DNA of 64,000 nt from Pseudomonas grimontii (GCF_007858185.1 NZ_VFES01000006.1:1-64000); one strand, 5' to 3'; positions 29,305 through 39,663 are shown, counted from the first letter of the stretch. Notes: a model not told the origin generated them from the sequence alone. Numbers and translations: made by a program.

Positions 29305-29753
29305 CACATCGATTCAAGACCCGCCTGGAACAAGCCCACCAGCGAGGCAACTACGAGGCCCTGCTGGACCTGATCCCTTACGCCAAACTGATCGGTATCG
29401 AATGCACCCGGTTGGGGGATGAGTTGCTGTTTCGCCTGCCGGCCCACAAGGACAATATTGGTAACCCTATATTGCCGGCGCTTCATGGCGGGGTGATTGC
29501 CGGCTTTATGGAGTTGGCAGCGGCGTTGCACCTGCTGGTGTTTACCGGAGCGCCGGGCATCCCGAAAATCATCGATTTTTCGCTTGATTACCTGCGCGCC
29601 GGCCAGTTTCGCGACACTTACGCCAAATGCCAGGTGTGGCGCCAGGGCCGACGGGTGGCGAATGTGGCGATCACCGCCTGGCAAAGCACCGCCGCCGAAC
29701 CGATTGCCACCGCCCGTGCGCATTTCAAGATCGAGGAAGGCAGCCGCCCTTGA
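29301..29753 (+). CDS. Hotdog-fold thioesterase, second of pair
   Basis: 150 aa, the same fold as the preceding gene. The active-site motif is PALHGGVIAGFMELAAALHL: Glu stands where the partner has Asp, a variation known among hotdog enzymes. The paired, overlapping arrangement suggests a hetero-oligomer or two linked specificities (inference). Confidence 0.86.
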   Translation: MTHRFKTRLEQAHQRGNYEALLDLIPYAKLIGIECTRLGDELLFRLPAHKDNIGNPILPALHGGVIAGFMELAAALHLLVFTGAPGIPKIIDFSLDYLRAGQFRDTYAKCQVWRQGRRVANVAITAWQSTAAEPIATARAHFKIEEGSRP

Positions 29754-29842
29754 AATCCTGGTCTTAGCCCCCAACTTTGATGACAACCCGCCGCCAACCC
29801 TCAAGGGCGCGGCCACTGCCATCCAATTGGAGTTTGATGACC

Positions 29843-31747
29843 ATGAGTGTGGAAACTCAAAAGGAAACCCTGGGCTTCCAGACCGAGGTGAAGCAACTGC
29901 TGCACCTCATGATCCATTCGCTGTATTCCAACAAGGAAATCTTCCTTCGCGAATTGATCTCGAACGCCTCTGACGCTGTCGACAAATTACGTTTCGAAGC
30001 CCTGTCCAAGCCTGAACTGCTGGAAGGTGGCGCGGAACTGAAAATCCGTGTGAGCTTCGACAAAGACGCCAATACCGTCACGCTCGAAGATAACGGTATC
30101 GGCATGAGCCGTGACGATGCGATCACCCACCTGGGGACCATCGCCAAATCCGGCACCGCCGACTTCATGAAAAACCTGTCTGGCGACCAGAAGAAAGATT
30201 CGCACCTGATCGGCCAGTTCGGCGTGGGCTTCTACTCGGCCTTCATCGTAGCCGACAAGGTTGAAGTGTTCAGCCGTCGTGCCGGCCTAGACGCCAGCGA
30301 AGGCGTGCACTGGTCTTCCAAAGGTGAGGGCGAATTCGAAATCGCCACCATCGAAAAGGCTGATCGTGGCACCCGCATCGTCCTGCACCTCAAATCCGGT
30401 GAAGACGAGTTCGCCGATGGCTGGCGCCTGCGCAATATCATCAAGAAGTACTCCGACCATATCGCCTTGCCGATCGAGCTGCCGAAAGAACAAGCGGCCG
30501 TCGAAGGTGAAGAGAAGCCTGCCGAGGAATGGGAAACCGTCAACCGCGCCAGCGCCCTGTGGACCCGTCCGCGTACCGAAATCAAGGACGAGGAATACCA
30601 GGAGTTCTACAAGCACATCGGTCACGACTACGAAAACCCGCTGAGCTGGAGCCACAACAAGGTCGAAGGCAAGCTGGAATACAGCTCTCTGCTCTACGTG
30701 CCGGCCCGTGCGCCGTTCGACCTGTACCAGCGTGAAGCGCCGAAAGGCCTGAAGCTGTACGTGCAGCGCGTGTTCGTGATGGACCAGGCGGAGTCCTTCC
30801 TGCCGCTGTACCTGCGCTTTATCAAGGGCGTGGTCGACTCCAATGACCTGTCGCTGAACGTGTCGCGGGAAATCCTGCAAAAAGACCCGATTATCGACTC
30901 CATGAAGTCGGCGCTGACCAAGCGCGTACTCGACATGCTGGAGAAACTGGCGAAGAACGAGCCTGAGCAATACAAGGGCTTCTGGAAAAACTTCGGCCAG
31001 GTCATGAAAGAAGGCCCGGCAGAAGATTTCGCCAACAAGGAAAAAATCGCCGGCCTGCTGCGTTTCGCTTCCACCTTGGGTGAAGACGGCGAACAGGTCG
31101 TTTCCCTGGCCGAGTACCTGGCACGTGCCAAGGAAGGCCAGGACAAGATTTACTACCTGACCGGCGAAACCTACGCACAGGTCAAGAACAGCCCGCACCT
31201 GGAAGTCTTCCGCAAGAAAGGCATCGAAGTGCTGCTGCTGACCGACCGTATCGATGAGTGGCTGATGAGCTACCTCAACGAGTTTGACGGCAAATCCTTC
31301 GTCGACGTGGCCCGTGGTGACCTGGACCTGGGTAACCTGGACTCCGAAGAAGAGAAGAAAGAAGCCGAAGAAGTCGCCAAGGCCAAAGAAGGCCTGGTTG
31401 AGCGGATCAAGGCATCCCTGGGCGATGCCGTCAGCGAAGTGCGGGTTTCGCACCGTCTGACCGATTCCCCGGCGATCCTGGCCATCGGTGAGCAGGACCT
31501 GGGCATGCAGATGCGCCAGATCCTCGAAGCCAGTGGCCAGAAGGTCCCGGACTCCAAGCCGATCTTCGAATTCAACCCGGCTCACCCGCTGATCGAGAAA
31601 CTCGACGGCGAGCAGAGCGAAGAGCGGTTTGGCGACCTGTCGCACATCCTCTTCGACCAGGCGGCCCTGGCCGCTGGCGACAGCCTGAAAGACCCGGCCG
31701 CCTACGTGCGCCGACTGAACAAGCTGTTGGTTGAACTGTCGATCTGA
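29843..31747 (+). CDS. htpG: Chaperone HtpG (Hsp90)
   Basis: 634 aa from the ATG at 29843 ([18 protein letters not shown]), the usual length in pseudomonads. The N-terminal GHKL ATPase has [21 protein letters not shown] and [11 protein letters not shown]; the middle domain carries the [10 protein letters not shown] segment with the catalytic Arg; the C-terminal domain dimerises. It is an ATP-dependent cytosolic chaperone. Its own terminator lies at 31759-31782. Confidence 0.98.
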   Translation: MSVETQKETLGFQTEVKQLLHLMIHSLYSNKEIFLRELISNASDAVDKLRFEALSKPELLEGGAELKIRVSFDKDANTVTLEDNGIGMSRDDAITHLGTIAKSGTADFMKNLSGDQKKDSHLIGQFGVGFYSAFIVADKVEVFSRRAGLDASEGVHWSSKGEGEFEIATIEKADRGTRIVLHLKSGEDEFADGWRLRNIIKKYSDHIALPIELPKEQAAVEGEEKPAEEWETVNRASALWTRPRTEIKDEEYQEFYKHIGHDYENPLSWSHNKVEGKLEYSSLLYVPARAPFDLYQREAPKGLKLYVQRVFVMDQAESFLPLYLRFIKGVVDSNDLSLNVSREILQKDPIIDSMKSALTKRVLDMLEKLAKNEPEQYKGFWKNFGQVMKEGPAEDFANKEKIAGLLRFASTLGEDGEQVVSLAEYLARAKEGQDKIYYLTGETYAQVKNSPHLEVFRKKGIEVLLLTDRIDEWLMSYLNEFDGKSFVDVARGDLDLGNLDSEEEKKEAEEVAKAKEGLVERIKASLGDAVSEVRVSHRLTDSPAILAIGEQDLGMQMRQILEASGQKVPDSKPIFEFNPAHPLIEKLDGEQSEERFGDLSHILFDQAALAAGDSLKDPAAYVRRLNKLLVELSI

Positions 31748-31758
31748 CACCGTTGTAG

Positions 31759-31782
31759 AAAAACCCGCTTCGGCGGGTTTTT
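31759..31782 (+). terminator. htpG terminator
   Basis: AAAAACCCGC-TTCG-GCGGGTTTTT followed by more T. Confidence 0.9.
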
Positions 31783-31858
31783 TTGTTTGTAGGAACTAGG
31801 CGTCCCCCTCGCTCCTACAGCCCATTTCCGTTCTACTGATCTTCAACTGGAGTAAATG

Positions 31859-32587
31859 ATGAGCCAAGTCACTGTGCGTTCCGTGGTCTATCAGATTGAT
31901 GGCCAGTCTTATGAAAGCCGCCTGGCGTTCGATGCCAGCCAGAAGAACCCACTGCCCGGCCTGCTGATGGCGCCGAACTGGATGGGTGTAAGTGCGGGTG
32001 CCGAAGAGATCGCCAAGAGCGTTGCCGCCAAGGGCTACGTGGTGCTGATCGCCGACCTCTACGGGCAAACCGTGCGCCCGTCGAATGGCGATGAAGCCGG
32101 TGCGGCAATGATGCCGTTGAAGAATGATCGCCCGTTGCTGAACAAGCGCATGCAGGCTGCTCTTGAGCAACTGCAGGGCCAGACCGAAGCGGCGGTGGAT
32201 ACCTCGAAGCTGGCCACCTTTGGTTTCTGCTTCGGCGGTTGCTGCTCCCTGGAACTGGCGCGTACCGGTGCGCCGTTGAAGGCTGCCGTATCGTTCCACG
32301 GCACCCTGGATACGCCGAATCCGGCAGATGCGAAAAACATCCAGGGTTCAGTGCTGGTGCTGCACGGGGCTTCCGACCCGCTGGTGCCGAAAGAGCAACT
32401 GCCGGCGTTCGAAGATGAAATGAACGCGGCCGGCGTGGATTGGCAATTGCTGAGCTACGGCGGTGCGGTGCATTCCTTCACCGACCCGGATGCCAATGTG
32501 CCAGGCAAGATGATGTATGACGCGAAGACTGCTGCACGGGCCTTCCGGTCGATGCATAACTTGTTGGATGAAGTGTTCAAGGGCTAA
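31859..32587 (+). CDS. Dienelactone hydrolase family protein
   Basis: 242 aa from the ATG at 31859, 6 nt behind GGAG; the ATG at 31856 is too close. An alpha/beta hydrolase with the DLH triad: nucleophilic Cys in GFCFGGCCSLE, Asp in HGASDPLVP and His in GGAVHSFTDP. No aromatic degradation genes are nearby, so it is probably a general carboxylesterase-like member and not a true catabolic dienelactone hydrolase. Confidence 0.88.
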   Translation: MSQVTVRSVVYQIDGQSYESRLAFDASQKNPLPGLLMAPNWMGVSAGAEEIAKSVAAKGYVVLIADLYGQTVRPSNGDEAGAAMMPLKNDRPLLNKRMQAALEQLQGQTEAAVDTSKLATFGFCFGGCCSLELARTGAPLKAAVSFHGTLDTPNPADAKNIQGSVLVLHGASDPLVPKEQLPAFEDEMNAAGVDWQLLSYGGAVHSFTDPDANVPGKMMYDAKTAARAFRSMHNLLDEVFKG

Positions 32588-32688
32588 ATCTTCAGCGTCT
32601 GTTCCGGCCTCATTGGGGGGCAAGTCGAATCGTCGCACCGCCCCTCCCACATTTGGATCTTCATACATCAGTTACCGACATCAGCCCC

Positions 32689-32712
32689 TAAATCCGCTTG
32701 AAGCTGGTGCGT
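32689..32712 (+). promoter_or_regulatory. PvdS iron-starvation promoter of pvdH
   Basis: TAAAT-N16-CGT, exactly the IS-box consensus of the extracytoplasmic sigma factor PvdS, with TAAAT at 32689-32693 and CGT at 32710-32712. It lies about 95 bp before the pvdH start, so pvdH should be induced by iron limitation. Confidence 0.8.
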
Positions 32713-32806
32713 TTCCATAACAGGAAATCCGTGCGCATGCCCTTGGGCCAGACGCCAACGGATCGGCAGTTTGGTCACCATCATCCGCGTATTGAGGGAT
32801 CGAGAG

Positions 32807-34201
32807 ATGTCAGTCGCTACCAGCCGTATCGAAGATACCCAGGTGCATGAAACGCTTTATCAGTTCGACGAAAGCCCGCTGCTGGCCCGCCAGCGCCAGC
32901 AGGAGTCCAACGCCCGCAGTTACCCACGGCGCATCCCCCTGGCGCTCAAGCGCGCCAAGGGGATCTACGTGGAAGATGTGGAAGGCCGCAGTTTCATTGA
33001 TTGCCTGGCCGGCGCCGGCACCCTGGCGTTGGGGCACAACCACCCGGTCGTGATCCAGGCCATCCAGCAAGTGCTGAACGACGAATTACCGTTGCATACC
33101 CTGGACCTGACCACGCCGGTCAAGGACCAGTTCGTGCAGGACCTGTTCGGCCTGCTGCCGGCGGAACTGGCGCGGGAAGCCAGGATCCAGTTCTGCGGCC
33201 CCACCGGTACCGATGCCGTGGAAGCGGCGTTGAAGCTGGTGCGCACCGCCACGGGGCGCAGTACGGTGCTGTCGTTCCAGGGCGGTTATCACGGCATGAG
33301 CCAGGGCGCGTTGAGCCTGATGGGCAGCCTGGGGCCGAAAAAACCCTTGGGTGCCTTGCTCGGTAATGGCGTGCAGTTTTTGCCATTTCCCTATGACTAC
33401 CGTTGCCCGTTCGGTCTCGGCGGTGCAGAAGGTGTGCGGGTCAACCTGCATTACCTGGAAAACCTGCTCAACGACCCGGAAGCCGGGGTGTTGCTGCCGG
33501 CGGCGGTGATTGTCGAAGTGGTGCAGGGCGAGGGCGGGGTGATCCCGGCCGATCTCGACTGGCTGCGCGGCCTGCGGCGCATCACCGAGCAGGCGGGTGT
33601 GGCCTTGATCGTCGATGAGATCCAGAGCGGTTTCGCTCGTACCGGCAAGATGTTTGCCTTCGAACACGCCGGCATCATTCCGGATGTGGTGGTGATGTCC
33701 AAGGCCATCGGCGGCAGCCTGCCGTTGGCGGTGGTGGTGTATCGCGACTGGCTCGACACCTGGCTGCCGGGCGCCCATGCCGGGACGTTCCGTGGCAATC
33801 AGATGGCCATGGCGGCGGGTTCGGCGGTGATGCGCTACCTCAAGCAGCACGACCTGGCCGGCCATGCGACGGCCATGGGCGAGCGCCTCGGCGAACACCT
33901 GCGCATCCTGCAGCGTGACTATCCGCACCTGGGGGATATTCGCGGGCGCGGGCTGATGCTCGGCGTTGAACTGGTGGACCCGGACGGCACCCCGGATATT
34001 CAGGGCCACCCGCCAGTGCATCGCCAGCTGGCACCGCTGGTACAGCGCGAATGCCTCAAGCGCGGCCTGATCCTCGAGCTGGGCGGGCGGCATGGCAGCG
34101 TGGTGCGTTTCCTGCCGCCACTGGTGATCACCGCCGCTGAAATCGACCGCGTGGCCGAGATTTTCGGGCGCGCCCTGGCGGCAGCTGTCGCGAGCCTCTA
34201 A
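32807..34201 (+). CDS. pvdH: Diaminobutyrate-2-oxoglutarate transaminase PvdH
   Basis: 464 aa from the ATG at 32807 behind GAGAG. A class III PLP aminotransferase: [18 protein letters not shown] binds the cofactor phosphate, [18 protein letters not shown] holds the Asp that contacts the pyridine ring, and [13 protein letters not shown] holds the PLP lysine. It makes L-2,4-diaminobutyrate from aspartate semialdehyde for the pyoverdine chromophore. The PvdS promoter and the mbtH gene behind it support this role over an ectoine or other amine pathway. Confidence 0.9.
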   Translation: MSVATSRIEDTQVHETLYQFDESPLLARQRQQESNARSYPRRIPLALKRAKGIYVEDVEGRSFIDCLAGAGTLALGHNHPVVIQAIQQVLNDELPLHTLDLTTPVKDQFVQDLFGLLPAELAREARIQFCGPTGTDAVEAALKLVRTATGRSTVLSFQGGYHGMSQGALSLMGSLGPKKPLGALLGNGVQFLPFPYDYRCPFGLGGAEGVRVNLHYLENLLNDPEAGVLLPAAVIVEVVQGEGGVIPADLDWLRGLRRITEQAGVALIVDEIQSGFARTGKMFAFEHAGIIPDVVVMSKAIGGSLPLAVVVYRDWLDTWLPGAHAGTFRGNQMAMAAGSAVMRYLKQHDLAGHATAMGERLGEHLRILQRDYPHLGDIRGRGLMLGVELVDPDGTPDIQGHPPVHRQLAPLVQRECLKRGLILELGGRHGSVVRFLPPLVITAAEIDRVAEIFGRALAAAVASL

Positions 34202-34222
34202 TTTTTCAGCGTGTTGGTACGT
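34199..34222 (+). promoter_or_regulatory. PvdS-type promoter of mbtH
   Basis: TAATT-N16-CGT, one base from the IS-box consensus with exact spacing. Its TAA is the pvdH stop codon. It is 62 bp before the mbtH start and would give mbtH its own iron-regulated transcript. Confidence 0.6.
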
Positions 34223-34283
34223 TTCTACCAATATCAGCACTGCGCGTGGTGCGCAGCCAGCCTTTGAACGATGGAGAACAGCA

Positions 34284-34505
34284 ATGACCTCAGTATTTGA
34301 CCGCGACGACATCCTGTTTCAGGTAGTGGTCAACCATGAAGAACAGTATTCCATCTGGCCCGACTACAAGGCCGTGCCGGAAGGCTGGCGCACCGTGGGC
34401 AAGAGCGGCCTGAAGAAAGAGTGCCTGGCCTACATCGAAGAAACCTGGACCGATATGCGTCCGTTGAGCCTGCGCCAGAAGATGGACGGCGCTGCACTGG
34501 CCTAA
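34284..34505 (+). CDS. MbtH-like protein of pyoverdine biosynthesis
   Basis: 73 aa, normal for the family. The signature is complete: [19 protein letters not shown] and a C-terminal [10 protein letters not shown]. MbtH-like proteins bind and activate adenylation domains of nonribosomal peptide synthetases, here presumably those of pyoverdine. It follows pvdH, as PA2412 does in P. aeruginosa. Strong GGAGA ribosome site. Confidence 0.93.
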   Translation: MTSVFDRDDILFQVVVNHEEQYSIWPDYKAVPEGWRTVGKSGLKKECLAYIEETWTDMRPLSLRQKMDGAALA

Positions 34506-34511
34506 TGGTCG

Positions 34512-34609
34512 GTAGCAGCTGCCGAGCGCAAGCGAGGCTGCGTCAGGCGCACTGCCGATTCAGGATCAAGTCGCGGCCGACGCAGCCTCGCCGGGGCTCG
34601 ACAGCTGCG
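34512..34609. repeat. REPIN, CAGCCTCG...CAGCTGC class
   Basis: Inverted pair GCAGCTGCCGAGCGCAAGCG...ACGCAGCCTCGCCGG of the same class as 4-284, just behind mbtH. Confidence 0.8.
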
Positions 34610-34657
34610 GATTTGCGCGGTGTTGGGTAAGACGGTATTTACGCAATAACACATTGC

Positions 34658-36826
34658 CTAGGCGTTCTTGCCCTTCTCCAACCCACCCGCAGCCCCCGTC
34701 ACCACCTGCACACTCAAGCGCGGCGTCGCCAGGTCCAGCCCGGCTTCGTCCAGATGACGTTTGAGCGACAAGTTGAACGCCCGCGACACTTCCCACTGTT
34801 TGATCGGCGCCGTCTTGAATCGCGCGCGCAGGATCGCACTGCCCGACTCGAAACTTTCCACCCCCTGAATCTCCAGCGGCGACCAGATATTGCGGCGTTG
34901 CAGCGGGTCGTTGCGCATTTTTTGGCCGACATCGCGCATCAGCTTGATCGCGTCGTCGATTTCCATGTTGTAGGGGATGGCCACTCGGAAGATTGCGTAG
35001 CCGAACTCCCGCGAGTAGTTCTTGATGCTCTTGATCTCGCTGAACGGGATAGTGTGCACGATGCCGTCAATGTCGCGCAGGCGCACGGTGCGGATGGTCA
35101 GGCCTTCGACGGTACCGAGGTGGCCGCCGACGTCCACGTAGTCATCAATCGCCAGGGAGTCTTCGATGATGATGAACAGGCCGGTGATCAGGTCCGCCAC
35201 CAGTGATTGCGCACCAAAACCGATTGCCAGGCCGATCACACCGGCACCGGCCAACAGTGGCGTGACGTTCATGCCCATGTTCGCCAGGGCGACGATGGCG
35301 GCGATGATAAAAATGGTCACGAACAGCACGTTGCGGATCAGCGGCATCATGGTTTGCGCGCGGGCATTGGCCAGACCTTTGCGCGAGCGGGTGAGGGCGT
35401 GATGGATCGCGGTGTCGCTGAGAATCCAGATCAGCCACGCAAACAGCAGCGTGCCGCCCAGGCCAAACAGCTTGACGCTGACTTCATGGCCATCGCCTTC
35501 GGTAAAGCGAATCAGCGACAGGCCCCAGACCCGCAGCCCCAGTTCGATAAACACCAGCCACACCACCAGATGGGCGAGGGTGTAGACAAAGCTTTTCAGG
35601 CGTTCGGAGTACAGCGCATGGCGCTTGTGCCCACGTTGCGGCTTGAGCGCATGGCGACGCACCAGGCCGTTGATCACCATGCATAACACCAGCAACACCG
35701 TGCACAACAGCGACTGGCGCAGGGCGGTGCTGGTGTCTCCGGCGGAGACGAAGGTGGCGAACAGCGAGATACCCACCAACAGCAGGGCCGGGATGTACCA
35801 GAACGTGCCGATGATCTCGATTGTGTCGCTGAGGGCGCGACGGGTCAGGCGGCGTGATAGGGGCTGGTTGCGGATCAGGTGGGCGATCGGCCGACGGAAA
35901 CGCAGGATAAACACGCCAGTGGACAGCGCGGCCATCACATTGGCGATGGTCGCTGCCGTGTGGGCCAGGTGCTGGCCGAGCGCGATTACCAACCGTGGAT
36001 CACTCAAGGCTTCGCCAAAGGCGGCGAAGCTGCCGATCCACCACAGCGGGCGGAAGGCCTGGTGGCGCAGGATATACAGGGCACGGTGGCGGTGCGGGCC
36101 GTCGAGCACCGAGAAGGCAATCACACAGATCGCCGAGAAACAGGTGCCGACCACCAAGGCGTAAGCCAGCACCATCGCCAAGGATTTGCCCAGGGACGAG
36201 GGCAGGGCGTAGCTCAGGTAAACGGTGATCACCAGCGCGATCAGCCAGGGCCCCAGTTTGCGCAGGGCGAAGCGCAGCATGTCCCAGGTCCGCGGGTGTT
36301 GCGGCAACTCCTCGGGCAGGCCGAAGCGCTCGCGTACCCGGTGGCTCAACCAGATCAATGCGGCAGCCAGCAGGCTCCACACCGCAAGGATCACCGCAAA
36401 GCCGAAAATGATCGGCACCCACTCGCTGGCCGGCAGCATCAACGCACTGAACTCATCCTTGGCCAGGTCGATTTCATTCGACCAGCGACCCAGCGGGCTG
36501 TCGGCGCCGGAGAACTGCTGCTCCAGGCCTGATAGCGTGCTGCCGATCAGCCCGAGCACACCTTGCTCGGCGACGGGCTGGGCTTTCTGGGTGGCGGCGC
36601 GCAGCTTCTTCAAGTCGCTCAGCAACTGCGTGCGTTGCTGGTCGTTTTCCAGGGTCTTGATCACCTCGTCCAGCGACTGCCCCAACGGCACTTCGGCCTG
36701 GGGCTGGGTCTTGCTGGTACTGCCCAGCAGCCCAGGCAAGCCCACCGCTTGGGCGGGTGTGAGCGGCAGCAGCGTGAGCAGGGCGATCAGGAAACAGCAG
36801 GGCAGGGCAAATAGACGGGAAAGCAC
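34658..36826 (-). CDS. MscS-family mechanosensitive channel, YbiO-like
   Basis: 722 aa. A signal peptide (about 1-27, ending AQA), a periplasmic helical stretch (about 30-125), about ten transmembrane helices and a C-terminal MscS domain: the pore helix and following beta domain are seen in AGVIGLAIGFGAQSLVADL and DYVDVGGHLGTVEGLTIRTV. The overall size and order match YbiO/MscM-type channels, which release solutes during sudden osmotic downshift. It is monocistronic. Confidence 0.9.
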   Translation of the reverse strand: MLSRLFALPCCFLIALLTLLPLTPAQAVGLPGLLGSTSKTQPQAEVPLGQSLDEVIKTLENDQQRTQLLSDLKKLRAATQKAQPVAEQGVLGLIGSTLSGLEQQFSGADSPLGRWSNEIDLAKDEFSALMLPASEWVPIIFGFAVILAVWSLLAAALIWLSHRVRERFGLPEELPQHPRTWDMLRFALRKLGPWLIALVITVYLSYALPSSLGKSLAMVLAYALVVGTCFSAICVIAFSVLDGPHRHRALYILRHQAFRPLWWIGSFAAFGEALSDPRLVIALGQHLAHTAATIANVMAALSTGVFILRFRRPIAHLIRNQPLSRRLTRRALSDTIEIIGTFWYIPALLLVGISLFATFVSAGDTSTALRQSLLCTVLLVLCMVINGLVRRHALKPQRGHKRHALYSERLKSFVYTLAHLVVWLVFIELGLRVWGLSLIRFTEGDGHEVSVKLFGLGGTLLFAWLIWILSDTAIHHALTRSRKGLANARAQTMMPLIRNVLFVTIFIIAAIVALANMGMNVTPLLAGAGVIGLAIGFGAQSLVADLITGLFIIIEDSLAIDDYVDVGGHLGTVEGLTIRTVRLRDIDGIVHTIPFSEIKSIKNYSREFGYAIFRVAIPYNMEIDDAIKLMRDVGQKMRNDPLQRRNIWSPLEIQGVESFESGSAILRARFKTAPIKQWEVSRAFNLSLKRHLDEAGLDLATPRLSVQVVTGAAGGLEKGKNA

Positions 36827-36878
36827 GAGGCGGTCAACCTTGAAAACGACGGGTTGAGCGAGTGTACGAGGGCAATCG

Positions 36879-37055
36879 TCATTCGGCCAGTTTGGCGAGG
36901 ATCTTGTACACCACGGTGCCCAGGATCAGCAGCATACCGATCCACATGCCGAACACGCCCAGGGGCTTGTCGCGAAAATTGAAGCCGACCGCGAGCATGA
37001 TCATGCCGATCAGAATAGGGATAAGCATGGCGTGGAAAGAGGACATGGAGATCAT
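36879..37055 (-). CDS. 58-aa membrane protein
   Basis: Reads from the ATG at 37055 to the TGA at 36879-36881, with AAGG 8 nt before the start. The 58 residues include two hydrophobic segments (about 9-24 and 33-52) separated by FNFRDKPLG, a plausible two-helix hairpin with positive charges in the loop. An in-frame ATG three codons later is an alternative start. It lies between the channel gene and a REPIN. I do not recognise the family. Confidence 0.65.
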   Translation of the reverse strand: MISMSSFHAMLIPILIGMIMLAVGFNFRDKPLGVFGMWIGMLLILGTVVYKILAKLAE

Positions 37056-37148
37056 GGGCGACGGCCTTGTCGGGGTGGGAATACTGACAAGTCTAGGTCG
37101 GATTGCGGGAAATGCAGGTGATATAGATCAGGTGTACGTAAAACCAAA

Positions 37149-37237
37149 TGTGGGAGGGGGCTTGCCCTCGATAGCGGTCTGTCAGTCAGCTTGTTTTTAG
37201 CTGACCCACCGCATCGGGGGCAAGCCCCCTCCCACAT
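37149..37237. repeat. REPIN, GTGGGAGGGGGCTTGC class
   Basis: Inverted pair between the 58-aa gene and the apeB terminus. Confidence 0.88.
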
Positions 37238-37261
37238 TTCTGGCTGTATTCAGCCTTTGGA

Positions 37262-38551
37262 TCAGGGCAGGTCGTGGCTGGCGTAGAACGCGCCCAACAC
37301 CTTCACCAAATGCGCCAGGTCATGGCTGCCGCACAGTTCGCGAATGGAGTGCATGGCAAACGTTGGCAAACCAATGTCAACCGTACGCACACCGAGGTGG
37401 CTGGCGGTGATCGGGCCGATGGTCGAGCCGCAGCCCATGTCGCTGCGCACCACGAAGCTCTGCACCGGTACTTCTTCGGCCATGCACAAGTGGCGGAAGA
37501 ACCCGGCGGTTTCGCTGTTGGTGGCGTAGCGCTGGTTGCTGTTGACCTTGATCACCGGGCCGGCATTGAGCTTGGGGCCGTGGTTGGCGTCGTGCTTGTC
37601 GGCGTAGTTGGGGTGTACGCCGTGGGCATTGTCGGCCGACACCAGCAGGGATTTCTGGATGGTGCGTACGAATTCATCGCCTTCAGGCAGCAGGCGACGC
37701 AGGGTCTGTTCCAGCATCGGGCCATCGGCACCGCAGGCCGAGCAGGAACCGACTTCTTCGTGGTCGTTGCACACCAGCACGCAGGTTTCGTCGGTCTCAC
37801 TGGTGAGCAGGGCTTGCAGGCCGGCGTAGCACGACAGCAGGTTGTCGAGGCGCGCGCCGGCGATGAAGTCGCCATTGAGGCCGATCACGGCGGCGCCCTG
37901 GGTGTCGTAGAAGCTCAACTCGTAGTCGAGCACCACATCGGCGTTCAACCCATGTTCGCGGGCCAGTTGTTCGGTGAGCACGGCACGGAAGTCCACGCGC
38001 TCATCACCGGCAAATTGCGCGAGGATCGGCGGCAACTCGGTCTGGGCATTGATCGCCCAGCCCTGGTTGGCTTCACGGTTCAAGTGAATGGCCAGGTTGG
38101 GAATGATGGCGATGGGCAGCTTGAAGTCGATCAGCTGGCTTTCGACCTTGCCGTCACGGCGGAAGGTGACGCGGCCGGCCAGGGACAGGTCGCGGTCGAA
38201 CCACGGCGCCAGCAGCGCGCCACCGTAGACTTCCACGCCGAGTTGCCAGAAGCCCTGGCGTTGCAGCTCAGGCTGGGGCTTGACCCGCAGGCACGGGCTG
38301 TCGGTATGGGCGCCGACCAGGCGAATCCCGCCTTGCAGCGGCGAGTGGCGGCCGAGCTTGAAGGCGATGATCGAGGAGTCGTTGCGGGTCACGTAGTAGC
38401 GACCGCTGGCTTCGGTGGTCCAGGTTTCGCGCTCGTCGAGGCGCTGGAAACCGGCCGCTTCCAGGCGCTGGGCCAGGGCGGCTGTGGCATGAAAAGGAGT
38501 AGGGGAGGCCTTGAGGAAATCGATCAGGCCTTGATTCAACGCTTCGCGCAT
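37262..38551 (-). CDS. apeB: M18 family aminopeptidase
   Basis: 429 aa. The two-metal M18 peptidase motifs are all present: [13 protein letters not shown] (metal His-Asp), [17 protein letters not shown] (catalytic Glu pair) and [11 protein letters not shown] near the end. It is a cytosolic aminopeptidase, usually named aminopeptidase 2 or ApeB, with preference for acidic or hydrophobic N-terminal residues depending on member. The start codon has GGAG 7 nt upstream. Confidence 0.94.
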   Translation of the reverse strand: MREALNQGLIDFLKASPTPFHATAALAQRLEAAGFQRLDERETWTTEASGRYYVTRNDSSIIAFKLGRHSPLQGGIRLVGAHTDSPCLRVKPQPELQRQGFWQLGVEVYGGALLAPWFDRDLSLAGRVTFRRDGKVESQLIDFKLPIAIIPNLAIHLNREANQGWAINAQTELPPILAQFAGDERVDFRAVLTEQLAREHGLNADVVLDYELSFYDTQGAAVIGLNGDFIAGARLDNLLSCYAGLQALLTSETDETCVLVCNDHEEVGSCSACGADGPMLEQTLRRLLPEGDEFVRTIQKSLLVSADNAHGVHPNYADKHDANHGPKLNAGPVIKVNSNQRYATNSETAGFFRHLCMAEEVPVQSFVVRSDMGCGSTIGPITASHLGVRTVDIGLPTFAMHSIRELCGSHDLAHLVKVLGAFYASHDLP

Positions 38552-38627
38552 AAATAGCTCCAGACAGCAATGCGCGGAGTTTACCGTATTGGTTTAACTC
38601 GGTGGCGAGAACTGATGCAGAACTAAA

Positions 38628-38654
38628 TGTGGGAGGGGCTTGCCCCCTCCCACA
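38628..38654. repeat. Short REP hairpin
   Basis: TGTGGGAGGGGCTTGCCCCCTCCCACA-type palindrome: two REP half-units fused with almost no centre, between apeB and the pseudouridine synthase gene. Confidence 0.8.
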
Positions 38655-38673
38655 TTTGAATGCATTTGCAGCT

Positions 38674-39309
38674 TTAGAACGGTGCAGGGCACTCAAAGCG
38701 CAAGCGCTCACCGCTTTGCGGATGAGTGAAGCTCAGCATGCTCGCGTGCAGGCACAGGCGCGGCCACGCAGCCAGGGCCTGTTCGTGGGCATACAAACCA
38801 TCACCCAGCAACGGATGGCCGATGGACAACATATGCACACGCAACTGGTGTGAGCGCCCGGTGATCGGCGTCAGCTCGACGCGGCACCACTCGCCACAAC
38901 GTTCCAGGACTTTCCAGAAGGTCAGCGCGTGCTTGCCGAACTCGTGGTCCACCACGTGGCGGGGTTTGGTCGGCGGGTCGTAGCGCAAGGGCAGGTCGAT
39001 GCTGCCGCTGTCCAGTTCCGGCTGGCCCCAGGCCAAAGCGGTGTAGGCCTTTTCGGTTTCACGGTCGTGAAACTGGCGGGACAGTTCGCGATGGGTATCG
39101 GCGTCCCGGGCCAGCAGGATGATCCCTGACGTTTCCCAGTCCAGGCGATGGACGATGCGGGCTTCGGGGTAGCCGTTTTCCTGCAGGCGGGTGATCAGGC
39201 AGTCCTTGTTGTCGTCGGCGCGGCCAGGCACCGAGAGCAACAGGGTCGGCTTGTTCACCACCAGGACAGCGTCGTCCTGATGCAGGATATGAATAGTGGA
39301 CAGCGGCAT
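38674..39309 (-). CDS. RluA-family RNA pseudouridine synthase
   Basis: 211 aa from the ATG at 39309, which has GAGG 7 nt upstream; an ATG six codons earlier lacks a site. The catalytic motif is RIVHRLDWETSGIILLA, with the active Asp of HRLD. ITGRSHQLRVHM near residue 155 also fits RluA. It lacks an S4 domain. The short size resembles RluA/TruC-type enzymes acting on 23S rRNA or tRNA; the target site cannot be assigned. Confidence 0.9.
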   Translation of the reverse strand: MPLSTIHILHQDDAVLVVNKPTLLLSVPGRADDNKDCLITRLQENGYPEARIVHRLDWETSGIILLARDADTHRELSRQFHDRETEKAYTALAWGQPELDSGSIDLPLRYDPPTKPRHVVDHEFGKHALTFWKVLERCGEWCRVELTPITGRSHQLRVHMLSIGHPLLGDGLYAHEQALAAWPRLCLHASMLSFTHPQSGERLRFECPAPF

Positions 39310-39334
39310 TAAACAGCCTCGTAACAAACGCCAA

Positions 39335-39387
39335 CGGCGGCTCGACCACCCGGTTCCCGTAAGGGAATCAAGGTGACCGAGCCGCCG
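39335..39387. other. Hairpin between minE and the pseudouridine synthase gene
   Basis: CGGCGGCTCGACCACC (39335-39350) pairs with GGTGACCGAGCCGCCG (39372-39387) at 14 of 16 positions. With a T-poor flank it may be a factor-dependent stop for minE or a leader structure of the next gene. Confidence 0.45.
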
Positions 39388-39405
39388 TGGCGGCCGCCTG
39401 TTCGA

Positions 39406-39660
39406 TCAACGATCAGGCAGGGTGATATTGAGTTCCAGGATCGAGCAGCTGCCGTCATTTTCCAGGGCGACATGCACGTCATCGTTGCCGATATTGACGT
39501 ACTTGCGGATCACCTCCACCAGTTCCTTCTGCAAGGCGGGCAGGTAGTCCGGGGTGCTGCGTTGGCCGCGTTCGTGCGCCACGATGATCTGTAGACGCTC
39601 TTTCGCGACCGACGCGGTGCTTGGCTTTTTGTTGGCGCGAAAGAAGTCGAGAAATTTCAT
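39406..39660 (-). CDS. minE: Cell division topological specificity factor MinE
   Basis: 84 aa, normal length. The N-terminal anti-MinCD helix has [16 protein letters not shown]; the rest is the dimerising topological domain. It drives MinD oscillation by stimulating its ATPase. It starts 3 bp behind minD. Confidence 0.97.
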   Translation of the reverse strand: MKFLDFFRANKKPSTASVAKERLQIIVAHERGQRSTPDYLPALQKELVEVIRKYVNIGNDDVHVALENDGSCSILELNITLPDR

Positions 39661-39663
39661 TGT

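Noticed and set aside
34421..34630. 69-residue frame overlapping mbtH
   Set aside because: Out-of-frame with mbtH and running into a REP element.
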